Source: Candidatus Pelagibacter communis
GTDB taxonomy: Bacteria > Pseudomonadota > Alphaproteobacteria > Pelagibacterales > Pelagibacteraceae
DNA: 64,000 nucleotides
Assembly: GCF_001180225.1 (NCBI RefSeq)
Contig: NZ_CVST01000058.1
Coordinates: 50,129 to 114,128, forward strand
Direction of reading: 5' to 3'
Every line of letters starts with the position of its first letter. Position 1 is the first letter of the stretch. Position numbers and translations under genes: made by a program. Under the pieces are notes generated by a model that was given only the letters and a program-made list of their open reading frames with translations, was not told where the DNA came from and searched no databases. Shown here piece after piece: positions 53,833 through 63,389 of this stretch.

Positions 53833-56460
53833 ATGAGTAACGATAAATATATCCATTCTGAAGTTGAAAATAAGATTTATTCATATTGGGAAAAAAACGA
53901 ATTATTTAAACCAAAAGAAAATTCTAAAAAATTTTCAATAGTAATTCCTCCACCCAATGTAACTGGAAGTCTTCATATGGGTCATGCATTAAATAATTCT
54001 ATTCAGGATTTATTAATTCGTTATCACCGGATGAATAATTATGAAACTTTATGGCAACCAGGAACTGACCATGCTGGTATTGCAACACAAGCTTTAGTAG
54101 AGAAAAAACTAACCTCAGAAAAGATAGATAAGAATGAGATTGGTAGAGATAAATTTATTGAAAAGGTTTGGGAGTGGAAAGAGCAATATGGCGACATAAT
54201 AATCAATCAATTAAAAAAACTTGGTTGTTCTTGTGATTGGTCAAGAAATGCATTCACAATGGATGATAATTTATCCAAATCAGTCATCAAAGTTTTTGTA
54301 GAACTTTATAATAAAGGTTTAATTTACAAAGATAAGAAGTTAGTAAACTGGGATACTGTTCTTAAGACAGCTATTTCAGATTTAGAGGTAGATCAAAGAG
54401 AAGTAAATTCAAAAATTTACTATATTAAATATCCTATAGATGGAACTAGTGAATTTATAACTATAGCAACCACAAGACCTGAAACAATGCTAGGTGACAC
54501 TGCTATAGCTGTAAATCCTAAAGACGATCGGTTTAAATCTTTCGTTGGTAAAACAGTAACAATTCCAATTGTTGGTAGAAAAATAAAAATTATAGAAGAT
54601 GATTATGCTGATCCTGAACAGGGTACAGGTGCATTAAAAATAACCCCTGCACATGACTTTAATGATTATGATGTCGGTCAAAGAAACAATCTTGAAATTA
54701 TAAATATTTTTACTGAAGAAGGTAAGATAAATGAAAATGCTCCTAAGCATTACGTAGGTCTTGATAGATTTGAAGCTAGAAAAAGAATTTTAAAGGAACT
54801 TAAAGAAAAAGAATTTTTTGTGAAAGAAGAAAATATTAAAAATAAAGTTCCATATGGTGATAGATCTAATTCTATAATTGAACCTTTTCTTACAGAACAA
54901 TGGTTTGCTGATGCTAGTAAACTGTCTGTTAAAGCTAAAGAAGTTGTTAATTCAAAAAAAACAAATTTCTTTCCTGAAAATTGGTCTAAGACATATTTTC
55001 AATGGATGAACAATATTGAACCTTGGTGTATTTCCAGGCAATTGTGGTGGGGGCATCAAATACCTGCATGGTACGGACCAGATAATAAAATTTTTGTTGC
55101 TATAAATGAACAAGAAGCAAAATCTCAAGCAAAAGAATTTTATAAAAAAGAAGTAGAACTAAATAGAGATCCTGATGTTTTGGATACTTGGTTTTCATCT
55201 GGTTTATGGCCTTTTGCTACTTTGGGGTGGCCAGAAGAAGATGATTATTTAAAGAAATTTTATCCAACTTCAGTATTGGTAACTGGTTTTGATATTATCT
55301 TTTTCTGGGTTGCAAGAATGATTATGTTTGGAACAGAATTTTTAGATAAAGAACCGTTTAAAGATATATATGTTCATGCACTTGTAAGAGATGAAAAAGG
55401 ACAGAAAATGTCTAAATCAAAAGGAAACGTAATTGACCCTCTAGATTTAATTGAAAAATATAGTGCTGATGCGTTGAGATTTACTTTACTATCAATGGCT
55501 TCACCTGGGACAGATGTAAAATTATCGGAAGATAGAGTTAAAGGTTATAGAAATTTTCTAAATAAATTGTGGAATGCTAACAACTTTTTAATAACAAATG
55601 AATGCGATTTTAAAGATATTGATGATCTGCCTAATTTAAACGTAAATATTAATAAATGGATATATTCAGAGTTAATAGAAGCAAAGAATAAAATTCAAAA
55701 AAATCTTGAAGATTATAGATTTGATGAAGCTGCAAAAAATGCATATCAGTTTGCTTGGCATTCATATTGTGATTGGTATCTAGAGTTATCTAAAACTATT
55801 CTTTTTTCAGATGATAATGATGCAAAAGCAGAAGTTAAAAAAGTATCATCTTATGTATTTAAACAAATATTAATCTTACTTCATCCATTTATTCCGTTTG
55901 TAACCGAGGAAATATGGCTTAAAGACCAATTTGATAAAAATAGTACTGATTATTTGATGCATAAAAATTGGGTAACAGGAGAAGTTAATAAAGATAATAG
56001 TACTGAGCAGGTAGAAAATATCATTAATATAATTTCAGAACTTAGATCCTTTAAAAATGAGCTAAATGTTAGCCCAGGATCATTTATTGACGTTTCAGTT
56101 AAAGGTATAAATGATAATCAAAAAGAATTTATCAAGAAAAATGAAGTTATCTTAAAAAAACTTGGAAGAATAAACAACATACTTGATAGTGATTTAGAAA
56201 AACCTGCTGCAACAATGGTTGTTTCAGGTGACTTATTCAAAATTTATTTTGATAAAGATGTAGATTTAAAATTAATCAAAGAAAACTTAACAAATAAACA
56301 AAGTAAATTAGAACAAGAAATGAATAAAATTTCTCAAAGATTAGAGAATAAAAGTTTTGTAGATCGTGCTCCAAAAGAGATTGTTGAACAAGAAAAAACT
56401 AATTATAATAATTTAAAGAATGATATTGAAAAAATATCAGTAACAATAAAGGGTATATAA
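53833..56460 (+). CDS. valS: Valyl-tRNA synthetase
   Basis: Class I synthetase for tRNA-Val, 875 residues. Seen: [19 protein letters not shown] near 39-57 carrying HIGH as HMGH at 48-51, the editing domain with [17 protein letters not shown] near 213-229, the [18 protein letters not shown] stretch near 398-415, KMSKS at 525-529, and a C-terminal coiled coil rich in lysine and glutamate. Its last base overlaps the ilvD ATG, joining a valine-using gene to a branched-chain amino-acid biosynthesis gene in one transcript. Confidence 0.97.
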   Translation: MSNDKYIHSEVENKIYSYWEKNELFKPKENSKKFSIVIPPPNVTGSLHMGHALNNSIQDLLIRYHRMNNYETLWQPGTDHAGIATQALVEKKLTSEKIDKNEIGRDKFIEKVWEWKEQYGDIIINQLKKLGCSCDWSRNAFTMDDNLSKSVIKVFVELYNKGLIYKDKKLVNWDTVLKTAISDLEVDQREVNSKIYYIKYPIDGTSEFITIATTRPETMLGDTAIAVNPKDDRFKSFVGKTVTIPIVGRKIKIIEDDYADPEQGTGALKITPAHDFNDYDVGQRNNLEIINIFTEEGKINENAPKHYVGLDRFEARKRILKELKEKEFFVKEENIKNKVPYGDRSNSIIEPFLTEQWFADASKLSVKAKEVVNSKKTNFFPENWSKTYFQWMNNIEPWCISRQLWWGHQIPAWYGPDNKIFVAINEQEAKSQAKEFYKKEVELNRDPDVLDTWFSSGLWPFATLGWPEEDDYLKKFYPTSVLVTGFDIIFFWVARMIMFGTEFLDKEPFKDIYVHALVRDEKGQKMSKSKGNVIDPLDLIEKYSADALRFTLLSMASPGTDVKLSEDRVKGYRNFLNKLWNANNFLITNECDFKDIDDLPNLNVNINKWIYSELIEAKNKIQKNLEDYRFDEAAKNAYQFAWHSYCDWYLELSKTILFSDDNDAKAEVKKVSSYVFKQILILLHPFIPFVTEEIWLKDQFDKNSTDYLMHKNWVTGEVNKDNSTEQVENIINIISELRSFKNELNVSPGSFIDVSVKGINDNQKEFIKKNEVILKKLGRINNILDSDLEKPAATMVVSGDLFKIYFDKDVDLKLIKENLTNKQSKLEQEMNKISQRLENKSFVDRAPKEIVEQEKTNYNNLKNDIEKISVTIKGI

Positions 56461-58178
56461 TGGTAAAATTTAATAAAAAGAAACTTCCAAGTAGACATAC
56501 ATCATTAGGACCAGATAGAGCACCGCATAGATCTTTTTACTATGCAATGGGTGAAACTGAAAAAGATGTAGCAAAACCCTTTGTTGGAGTAGTTTCAACT
56601 TGGAATGAAGCAGCACCTTGCAACATTGCTTTAATGAGACAAGCACAATCAGTTAAAAAAGGTGTTAGAGCTAATGGTGGAACACCAAGAGAGTTTTGTA
56701 CAATTACAGTTACTGATGGAATTGCAATGGGACACGAAGGGATGAAATCTTCATTAATATCAAGAGAGGTTATTGCAGACTCGGCTGAACTTACTGTTAG
56801 AGGACATTGTTATGATGCATTAGTTGGTATTGCTGGTTGTGATAAATCTTTACCTGGTTTAATGATGTCAATGGTTAGACTTAATGTACCAAGTGTATTT
56901 ATTTATGGAGGATCCATTCTTCCAGGTACTTACAAAGGAAAAGATGTAACTGTGGTAGATGTATTTGAAGCAGTTGGAAAACATTCATCTGGTCAAATGT
57001 CAGCAGCTGAACTTAGAAAATTAGAATTAGTTGCTTGTCCAAGTGCTGGTGCTTGTGGTGGTCAGTTTACTGCTAACACAATGGCATGTGTTTCAGAAGC
57101 AATTGGTTTAGCATTACCTTATTCAGCAGGAACACCTGCTCCTTATGAAGAAAGAGATAAGTATGCAAAAGAAAGTGGTAAAATGGTTATGAACCTTTTA
57201 CAGAAAAAAATTAAACCAAGAGATATTGTAACAAGAAAAGCTTTAGAAAATGCTGCAACAGTTGTTGCTGCAACAGGGGGATCAACTAATGCTGGTCTTC
57301 ATTTACCAGCTATTGCTAATGAAGCAGGTATTAAATTTGATTTAATGGATGTTGCAAAAATATTTAAAAGAACACCTTATCTTGCTGATTTAAAACCAGG
57401 TGGAAAATATGTTGCAAAAGATATGTGGTTAGCAGGTGGTGTTCCAATGTTATTAAAAACTTTATATGAAGGTGGATACATTCATGGAGACTGTATGACT
57501 GTTACAGGTAAAACCATGAAAGATAATTTAAAAAATGTTAAGTTTAATCCTAAACAAAAAGTAATGAGATCTTACAAAGATCCATTATCACCAACAGGTG
57601 GTGTTGTTGGGTTAAAAGGAAACTTAGCTCCAGAAGGAGCAATAGTTAAAGTTGCAGGACTTAAAAAATTACAATTTACTGGAAAAGCAAGATGCTTTGA
57701 TAATGAAGAAAGCGCTATGAAAGCTGTTCAAAGTAGAAAGTATAATGATGGTGATGTAATTATTATACGATACGAAGGACCAGTTGGAGGTCCAGGTATG
57801 AGAGAAATGTTATCTACAACTGGGGCAATTTACGGCCAGGGAAAAGGGGAGAAAGTAGCCCTTATAACTGATGGAAGGTTCTCTGGTGCTACAAGAGGTT
57901 TTTGTGTGGGTCACGTAGGCCCTGAGGCCGCTCTAGGGGGTCCTATAGGTCTATTAAAGAATGGAGACATCATTGATATTGATGCCAAAAAAGGAACTAT
58001 CAATGTAAGACTTTCTAAAAAGGAATTAGCTTCAAGAAGAAGAAAATGGAAAGCTAAAAAATCTGACTTTGGATCTGGTACTTTATGGAAATATGCTCAA
58101 ACAGTTGGACCAGCATATTTAGGTGCTCCTACTCATCCAGGTAAGAAAAAGGAAGTTAAAGATTACTCCGAGATTTAA
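56460..58178 (+). CDS. ilvD: Dihydroxy-acid dehydratase
   Basis: Third common step of valine, leucine and isoleucine synthesis, an iron-sulfur dehydratase. It has 572 residues. Cluster and active-site segments seen: [17 protein letters not shown] near 46-62, [19 protein letters not shown] near 124-142, [20 protein letters not shown] near 192-211, and [10 protein letters not shown]; the ending [24 protein letters not shown] stretch ([20 protein letters not shown]) near 471-490. This short ED-family form without long insertions is common in alphaproteobacteria. Overlaps valS and manC by one base each. Confidence 0.96.
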   Translation: MVKFNKKKLPSRHTSLGPDRAPHRSFYYAMGETEKDVAKPFVGVVSTWNEAAPCNIALMRQAQSVKKGVRANGGTPREFCTITVTDGIAMGHEGMKSSLISREVIADSAELTVRGHCYDALVGIAGCDKSLPGLMMSMVRLNVPSVFIYGGSILPGTYKGKDVTVVDVFEAVGKHSSGQMSAAELRKLELVACPSAGACGGQFTANTMACVSEAIGLALPYSAGTPAPYEERDKYAKESGKMVMNLLQKKIKPRDIVTRKALENAATVVAATGGSTNAGLHLPAIANEAGIKFDLMDVAKIFKRTPYLADLKPGGKYVAKDMWLAGGVPMLLKTLYEGGYIHGDCMTVTGKTMKDNLKNVKFNPKQKVMRSYKDPLSPTGGVVGLKGNLAPEGAIVKVAGLKKLQFTGKARCFDNEESAMKAVQSRKYNDGDVIIIRYEGPVGGPGMREMLSTTGAIYGQGKGEKVALITDGRFSGATRGFCVGHVGPEAALGGPIGLLKNGDIIDIDAKKGTINVRLSKKELASRRRKWKAKKSDFGSGTLWKYAQTVGPAYLGAPTHPGKKKEVKDYSEI

Positions 58179-59389
58179 TGAAAATAAGACCAGTTATTTT
58201 ATGTGGTGGTGCTGGTACCCGTCTTTGGCCTAATTCCAAAAATCATCAAGCTAAACAGTTTATTGATTTTGGAAATTGGACTTTACTTGGAAAAACCTTA
58301 GAGAGAACAAAAGCATCCATTTACGATACACCTATTATAAGTACAAACAAAAAATATCTAAGTAAAGTTAAACAACATTTAAGAAAAAATAAAATCAATA
58401 AATATAAAATTGTTGTAGAGCCAGCAAAAAGAAACACAGCTCCAGCTATCTTAAGCACAGCTTTAATAAAAGATATTCCTGATAATCAGCCACTAATGTT
58501 TTTCACAGCTGATCATTTGATTGAGAAGATGAATATATTTAATAAGGCCATCAATAAAAATAAGTCCAATCTTAATGAAAATAATATTTTTGTATTTGGC
58601 ATCAAACCAAAATCCCCGACAAGTGATTACGGTTATTTCTTAACTAAAAAAATTAAAGGTAACATTAATAAAGTAACTAGATTTATTGAAAAACCTAAAG
58701 AAGCAAAAGCAAAAGAAATCATTCGAAAAAATGGATATTGGAACTCAGGAATGTTTTATCTTAGAAAAGATTCAATCATTAATAACTTTAAAAAATACAG
58801 TCCAACTATATATAGAAATTGTGTAACGTCGGTTAATAAGGCAAAATATAAATCAAATACTTATCATTTAAATAAATCTTCATTTATAAAAGCAACTGCT
58901 AAATCTTTTGATTATGCAATCCTTGAAAAAACCAAAGAAATTAATGCAATCAAATTAGATATACCTTGGTCAGATCTTGGAAGTTGGAAAGAGATTTTAA
59001 AAATGTATGAAAAAAATAAAAACAATTACATTAAGAAGAAAAATGTTTATTACAGACCATGGGGTAGATACACAAACCTATTCGAAGGCAAAGAATTTTT
59101 AATTAAAGAACTTTATGTAAAACCAAAAGGCATTTTAAGTTTGCAAAAACATCATCACCGTGCTGAACATTGGTTGGTTACTCAAGGAAATGCTAAAATA
59201 ACTCTAAACAAAGAGACAATTATTAAAAAACCTGGTGAGCATATATTTATACCACTAGAAGCTATTCATAGAGTTCAAAACCCTGGACAAAAACCAGTTA
59301 AAATTATGGAAGCTCAAGTTGGATCAATATTAAAGGAAACTGATATTGTAAGATTTCAAGATTTGTACGGAAGAGTTTCGAAAAAGTAA
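58178..59389 (+). CDS. manC: Mannose-1-phosphate guanylyltransferase
   Basis: Makes GDP-mannose for surface polysaccharide. It has 403 residues. Nucleotidyltransferase domain with PVILCGGAGTRLWPNSKNHQ at 4-23, EPAKRNTAPAI near 89-99, FTADHLIE near 113-120, and FIEKPKEAKA near 165-174 with the substrate lysine. The C-terminal cupin (about 290-400, RPWGRYTNLFEGKEFLIKEL, then LQKHHHRAEHWLVTQG) is the type II phosphomannose isomerase-like domain. The protein is shorter than 460-480 residue bifunctional forms because the linker is reduced; isomerase activity is possible. Followed by a gap full of palindromes. Confidence 0.9.
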   Translation: MKIRPVILCGGAGTRLWPNSKNHQAKQFIDFGNWTLLGKTLERTKASIYDTPIISTNKKYLSKVKQHLRKNKINKYKIVVEPAKRNTAPAILSTALIKDIPDNQPLMFFTADHLIEKMNIFNKAINKNKSNLNENNIFVFGIKPKSPTSDYGYFLTKKIKGNINKVTRFIEKPKEAKAKEIIRKNGYWNSGMFYLRKDSIINNFKKYSPTIYRNCVTSVNKAKYKSNTYHLNKSSFIKATAKSFDYAILEKTKEINAIKLDIPWSDLGSWKEILKMYEKNKNNYIKKKNVYYRPWGRYTNLFEGKEFLIKELYVKPKGILSLQKHHHRAEHWLVTQGNAKITLNKETIIKKPGEHIFIPLEAIHRVQNPGQKPVKIMEAQVGSILKETDIVRFQDLYGRVSKK

Positions 59390-59416
59390 TAATCTTGTAA
59401 TAATTAGTTTATATTT

Positions 59417-59543
59417 TTGAAATATTTCAATTCTAAAAGTTTAGAACAAAATTTTAATAAGTTTCTAAATTATTCTTACCTCTTAATTTTAAAATTTTGT
59501 GAGTTAATCACTTTCCTCTTCTTAGAATTTAAGAAGAGGAAAG
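59417..59543. repeat. Cluster of palindromes and stem-loops between manC and the lysine-rich gene
   Basis: The 166-base gap holds four nested or successive inverted repeats: a 14-base perfect palindrome (59417-59430), a 16-base one with two central bases (59431-59446), a 12-bp pair (59446-59457 with 59489-59500), and a 14-bp perfect hairpin with a 5-base loop (59511-59524 with 59530-59543, arm CTTTCCTCTTCTTA). The last is unlikely by chance. None is followed by a T run on either strand. It separates two convergent genes and may stop transcription or protect the 3' ends. Confidence 0.7.
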
Positions 59544-59555
59544 ACGAATTGAACT

Positions 59556-59765
59556 TTAATTATTTACTGATGCTTGATTTTGATTAGTTTTTTTTTTAGC
59601 TAGTTTTTTAGCTTTTTTCTCAGCAATTTTTTTCTCTACACTTGCAACTTTTACACTGATCTTATCTAGTTTTTTTTCTTTTAAACTAATTTTATTTTTT
59701 AATTTATGAATTGATTTGCTTAATTTTTGTTTTTTCTTTTCAAAGTTTTTTAGTTTTTTTTTCAT
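59556..59765 (-). CDS. Lysine-rich coiled-coil small protein
   Basis: 69 residues, about 45 percent lysine, with no cysteine, proline or aromatic residue except one phenylalanine and with leucine/isoleucine at heptad spacing from about 5 to 55, so most of it should form a highly basic helix or coiled coil. The ending NQNQASVNN is polar. A strong ribosome site, AGGAG five bases before the ATG, and a good promoter upstream argue that it is made. I do not recognise a family. The composition resembles histone H1-like or other nucleic-acid-binding tails, but that is only inference. It lies downstream of the lipid kinase on the same strand. Confidence 0.75.
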   Translation of the reverse strand: MKKKLKNFEKKKQKLSKSIHKLKNKISLKEKKLDKISVKVASVEKKIAEKKAKKLAKKKTNQNQASVNN

Positions 59766-59776
59766 ATCAACTCCTA

Positions 59777-59806
59777 ATTATATTTAAATTGATTAAATTA
59801 TTGCAA
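59777..59806 (-). promoter_or_regulatory. Candidate promoter of the lysine-rich gene
   Basis: On the minus strand TTGCAA (59806-59801), an 18-base spacer and a perfect TATAAT (59782-59777) precede the gene. The -10 ends only 11 bases before the ATG and the AGGAG lies in between, so a transcript from the usual distance would start inside the ribosome site. Either the transcript begins unusually close or the boxes are a coincidence. Confidence 0.35.
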
Positions 59807-59833
59807 ACTTTCAAAATGAAGTAAATAATAATT

Positions 59834-60724
59834 TCAGGCTGCTTTTAGTAAATTAAATTTTCTTTTAGAAGATTTGATAACTATATCTTTAAGCGAGCCA
59901 AAATTATCGCCATCTATTTGTATGGGTATGCTTTTATTAAAAGTTTTAAGTTTAACTTTGTTTGTATTTTTTGTGATTACTGAGGTTGATTTATTAAGAT
60001 TGCCATTAAAAATAATTAAAAAAATATAGTATAAAAGTTTCATTCTACTTAAATCTTTAAAGATATATGTTGTAAATTTTTCTTCAAAAATATTTGTATC
60101 TGTTATTTTATGGTGTCCCGCATAATATCTACTATTCGAACATAATACCCAATCTGCTAACAATTCATCGTTATCAATATTTACTTTAATCTTAGTATTT
60201 TTCATAAAAATAAATTTTTCTAATCCTTTAATTCCAAATATTACTTTTCCTAATATTTTTTTAATTTTAGAATTTATAGATTGAACAATTTGAGCATCCC
60301 AACCTATGCCAGCCATGAGAATAAAATAATTGTCATTAATTTTAACAAGATTAGTTTTTTCTAAGTTATCCGACGTTAATGTTTGTAAAATTTTGTTTAT
60401 ATTTTTAGACATTCCAAGTTCTGCTTGTAAAATGTTTGCTGTACCAGCTGGTACATATCCAATTGCAAAATTTTCTTTTGGTTGAAAATTATTTTTGATT
60501 AGTTGATTGATGGCAAAACACACAGAGCCATCACCTCCAGCAACTACTAATCTATCGTAATCTTGCTTTACGATTTGTTTAAATAAATCTTCAGCTTCTT
60601 TTTCAGTAATGGTTTCAAAGAGATCAACATGATGAGATAATTTTAACTTGCTGCAAATTTTTTTTATAAAATTGGATTTTCTTCCTGAAGAAGCTTTTTT
60701 ATTATAAATAAAGCAAAATTTCAT
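59834..60724 (-). CDS. Diacylglycerol/sphingosine kinase-family lipid kinase
   Basis: YegS/DgkB/LCB5-family kinase, 296 residues. Catalytic domain with the nucleotide motif VVAGGDGSVCFAINQL at 60-75 (GGDGS at 63-67), AIGYVPAGTANILQAELGMS near 88-107, and a second domain with MAGIGWDAQIV near 142-152 and QIDGDNF near 272. Likely adds phosphate to diacylglycerol to give phosphatidate, or acts on a related lipid. It is divergent from a PlcP-like phospholipase gene, whose product would make diacylglycerol, which supports a role in recycling that product. Confidence 0.82.
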   Translation of the reverse strand: MKFCFIYNKKASSGRKSNFIKKICSKLKLSHHVDLFETITEKEAEDLFKQIVKQDYDRLVVAGGDGSVCFAINQLIKNNFQPKENFAIGYVPAGTANILQAELGMSKNINKILQTLTSDNLEKTNLVKINDNYFILMAGIGWDAQIVQSINSKIKKILGKVIFGIKGLEKFIFMKNTKIKVNIDNDELLADWVLCSNSRYYAGHHKITDTNIFEEKFTTYIFKDLSRMKLLYYIFLIIFNGNLNKSTSVITKNTNKVKLKTFNKSIPIQIDGDNFGSLKDIVIKSSKRKFNLLKAA

Positions 60725-60832
60725 TTTATTTCGTTATTTTTATTTTAATAAATCTTTAACATTACTATGGCACAACAATATCAATGATTCTAGTATTAAT
60801 TGAGAATAATTATCTTAGATTGGAGCTGCATA

Positions 60833-61657
60833 GTGAAACCCATTTTACAATATAAAAGTATTTTTATTTCAGATGTTCACCTTGGAACAAAGGGATGCCA
60901 AGCGGAGAAATTGTTAGAATTTTTTAAGAATACAAGATCTGAAAAATTGTATTGCGTTGGAGACATTATAGATGTGTGGGCATTACAAAAAAACTTTTAT
61001 TGGCCGCAAGCACACAACGACGTAATTCAAAAAATATTAAGAAAAGCTCGTCATGGAACAGAGGTGTTTTATGTTATTGGTAATCACGATGAAATATTTA
61101 GGAAGTTTATTCCTATGCATTTTGGGCAAATCAAAATGATAAACAGAGTAATTCATCAATCGGTTCAAAATAAAAAATATTTAGTTGTTCACGGCGATGC
61201 TTGGGATGGTGTTATGCGATATGCTAAATGGCTATCTAAGTTAGGTTCAGTAGCCTATGAAATGCTATTAAGACTTAACATAGTTATTAATTTCTTTAGA
61301 AAGATGAGAGGCAAGACTTATTGGTCCTTGGCTAAGTATTTAAAATATAAAGTTAAAAATGCTGTAAAATATATAGGTGAATATGAAAGAACAATTGCCC
61401 AGTACGGTAAGAAAAAGAAATTTGACGGAATAATTTGTGGTCATATTCATCATGCTACAAATGAAGATTTTGATGGAGTAAATTACTTAAATTGTGGTGA
61501 TTGGGTTGAGTCTTGTACTGCACTTGCTGAAAATTATGATGGTACTTTTGAAATAATTTATTGGGACAAAATTAGAGAAGATTATGTAAATGTAGAAGAT
61601 GATGAAGTGTTAACATCTAATACAGAAGAAAGTGATCAACTAAAAAAAGCATCTTAA
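60833..61657 (+). CDS. plcP: PlcP/LpxH-type metallophosphoesterase, probable phospholipase C
   Basis: Calcineurin-like phosphoesterase, 274 residues. Start chosen is GTG at 60833 because GGAG lies 7 bases before it; a TTG 11 codons earlier is also open. Metal motifs in order: SDVHLG at 13-18, GDIIDVW near 43-49, GNHDE near 79-83, VHGDAWDG near 118-125 and GHIHHAT near 204-210. Such proteins are often labelled UDP-2,3-diacylglucosamine diphosphatase, but lpxI is already present here. The next gene encodes a GT4 glycosyltransferase with no gap, as in known PlcP-glycosyltransferase pairs that degrade phospholipids to diacylglycerol during phosphate shortage. Confidence 0.8.
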   Translation: MKPILQYKSIFISDVHLGTKGCQAEKLLEFFKNTRSEKLYCVGDIIDVWALQKNFYWPQAHNDVIQKILRKARHGTEVFYVIGNHDEIFRKFIPMHFGQIKMINRVIHQSVQNKKYLVVHGDAWDGVMRYAKWLSKLGSVAYEMLLRLNIVINFFRKMRGKTYWSLAKYLKYKVKNAVKYIGEYERTIAQYGKKKKFDGIICGHIHHATNEDFDGVNYLNCGDWVESCTALAENYDGTFEIIYWDKIREDYVNVEDDEVLTSNTEESDQLKKAS

Positions 61658-62661
61658 TGAAAATTTTAATTGTAACGGATGCTTATTATCCACAAGTTAA
61701 CGGTGTTGTTAGAACTCTCCATGAAACTGGTGAAATATTAAAATCTCAAGGTCATCAAATTGAATATATAACACCTCAACAGTTCATGACTGTACCAATG
61801 CCAAAGTATAATGAAATTAGATTGTCTTTAAATGTTTGGCCAAGAGTAGCAAATTTAATTAAATCAATAAATCCAAATGCAATTCATATTGCAACAGAGG
61901 GTCCGTTAGGTTTTATGGCAAGAAGATATTGTATAAAACATAAATTAAAATTCACTACAAGCTTTCACACTAGATTTGATAAGTACATGAAACTTTATAT
62001 GCCAATCATACCGGCTAAATGGTCGGAAAAATTTTTATGTAATTTTCATAATAAAGCAGAGAGAATTTTAGTAACAACAGAGTCGATGCGAAAAGAATTG
62101 ATCGATTTAGGAATTGATAATAGCAAGATGGTAACTTGGACAAGAGGAGGTAATCATGGTGCTTTTAAAAATCCACAAAAAAGAGATTTACCTTATAAAA
62201 GACCAATTTGGATTTATGTAGGAAGAGTTGCGGTAGAAAAAAATATAAAAGCATTTTTAGATTTAGATTTAGAGGGAACTAAACTTATAATTGGAAAGGG
62301 GCCAGATCTTGAAAATTTAAAGAAGAAGTTTCCCAATGATACATTTTTAGGGGAAAGAACTAATGGCGAATTAGCTTCCCACTTTGCATCATCTGATGTT
62401 TTTGTATTTCCAAGCAAAACCGATACTTTTGGTATTGTTGTCTTAGAATCTTTGGCATGTGGAACTCCTGTTGCAGCTTATCCTGTACCGGGACCTAAAG
62501 ACATTTTAGGTGGAACCAAAATTGATACTTTGGACAATGATTTAAAAGCTTCTGCTATGAAAGCTTTAAAAGTTAGTAGAGAAGATTGTTTAGAATTTGC
62601 GAAAAAATATAGCTGGGAAGAAACAGCAAAAATATTTTTTGATAATATTTCTCCTAATTAA
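61657..62661 (+). CDS. GT4 glycosyltransferase, probable diacylglycerol glycosyltransferase
   Basis: GT-B-fold retaining glycosyltransferase, 334 residues. N-terminal half starts ILIVTDAYYPQVNGVVRTL at 3-21, with FTTSFHTRFDKYM near 106-118. The C-terminal half has the nucleotide-sugar region YVGRVAVEKNIKAFL near 187-201 and the E-x7-E-like segment SKTDTFGIVVLESLACGTPV near 251-270. No signal peptide or membrane helix, so peripheral at the inner membrane. It begins on the last base of plcP; in marine alphaproteobacteria such a pair makes glycolipids from diacylglycerol. Its sugar donor (glucose or glucuronate) cannot be read from sequence. The 3' end overlaps the convergent acyltransferase by 8 bases. 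Confidence 0.85.
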   Translation: MKILIVTDAYYPQVNGVVRTLHETGEILKSQGHQIEYITPQQFMTVPMPKYNEIRLSLNVWPRVANLIKSINPNAIHIATEGPLGFMARRYCIKHKLKFTTSFHTRFDKYMKLYMPIIPAKWSEKFLCNFHNKAERILVTTESMRKELIDLGIDNSKMVTWTRGGNHGAFKNPQKRDLPYKRPIWIYVGRVAVEKNIKAFLDLDLEGTKLIIGKGPDLENLKKKFPNDTFLGERTNGELASHFASSDVFVFPSKTDTFGIVVLESLACGTPVAAYPVPGPKDILGGTKIDTLDNDLKASAMKALKVSREDCLEFAKKYSWEETAKIFFDNISPN

Positions 62662-63385
62662 TACTTATTACAATATTTTTTAAATTTTCGGAAATCTCTT
62701 CATTAGTTAAATCTTTTGTTCTAAATTCATGAATAGGTTTATTGATTATAACTTTGAAAGTTCCATTTTTTTTGTTTAAGAGTTCACGAATAAATAAAGC
62801 TCTTCTTAAATTGTTATTTATAAATCCTGTAAACTGAAAAAACTTACTATTTTTTCCAAAAAATTTTACAGGTATTATTGTTGGATTACTTTTTTTTATA
62901 ATAGAACCAATTAATGGTTTCCACTTTCTTTCCTTTGGGTTATCAAATATGAATTTAGATGTAGCAACTTCACCTGACGGAAATGTGATTAAACAACCAC
63001 CGTTCATTATGTGATTTATAGAATTATTTTTGCTATTAATATTGAAGACAACATCTTTTTTATTAGTGCTAAATTTTAAAGGGTATAAATATTCTTTGAT
63101 ATGATCAATTTTTGTTAATTCATTATTTATAAGAATTTTGTAATCTTTCCTAATATTAGAGACTATAGAAGAAAGTATTAAACCGTCTAATATACCAAAA
63201 GGATGGTTTGCAACTAAGATAGTTGGTCCCATTGAAGGTATATTTTGAATTCCTTGAGCGTTATATTTAATATTTAAAATTTTAAGAGTTTCGTCCCAAA
63301 AATTTTTGTTATTAAAGTTATTATAATTTTCGGAGTATAGATTTTGTATATAAGAATATTTTGTAATTTTTTTTAATATTTCCAC
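62654..63385 (-). CDS. PlsC-type acyltransferase, OlsA-like
   Basis: 1-acylglycerol-3-phosphate/lyso-lipid acyltransferase family, 243 residues. The active-site motif appears as ANHPFGILDGL near 59-69 (the NHPxGxLDG form used by the OlsA and related groups) and the glycerophosphate motif as FPSGEVAT near 136-143; PVKFFGKNSKFF near 172-183 is the third block. It lies four bases after the OlsB-like gene on the same strand, the layout of olsB-olsA operons for ornithine lipids. An alternative is a general phospholipid acyltransferase. Confidence 0.75.
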   Translation of the reverse strand: MEILKKITKYSYIQNLYSENYNNFNNKNFWDETLKILNIKYNAQGIQNIPSMGPTILVANHPFGILDGLILSSIVSNIRKDYKILINNELTKIDHIKEYLYPLKFSTNKKDVVFNINSKNNSINHIMNGGCLITFPSGEVATSKFIFDNPKERKWKPLIGSIIKKSNPTIIPVKFFGKNSKFFQFTGFINNNLRRALFIRELLNKKNGTFKVIINKPIHEFRTKDLTNEEISENLKNIVISIN

Positions 63386-63389
63386 AATA

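Noticed and set aside
56380..56460. Branched-chain leader or riboswitch ahead of ilvD
   Set aside because: ilvD begins on the last base of valS, so there is no untranslated leader to hold one.
60756..60773. Possible Pho box (TTAACAT, 4 bases, ATGGCAC) between the lipid kinase and plcP
   Set aside because: The spacing fits an 11-base repeat, but each half matches the CTGTCAT-type consensus at only 4 of 7 positions; too weak to list as a site.
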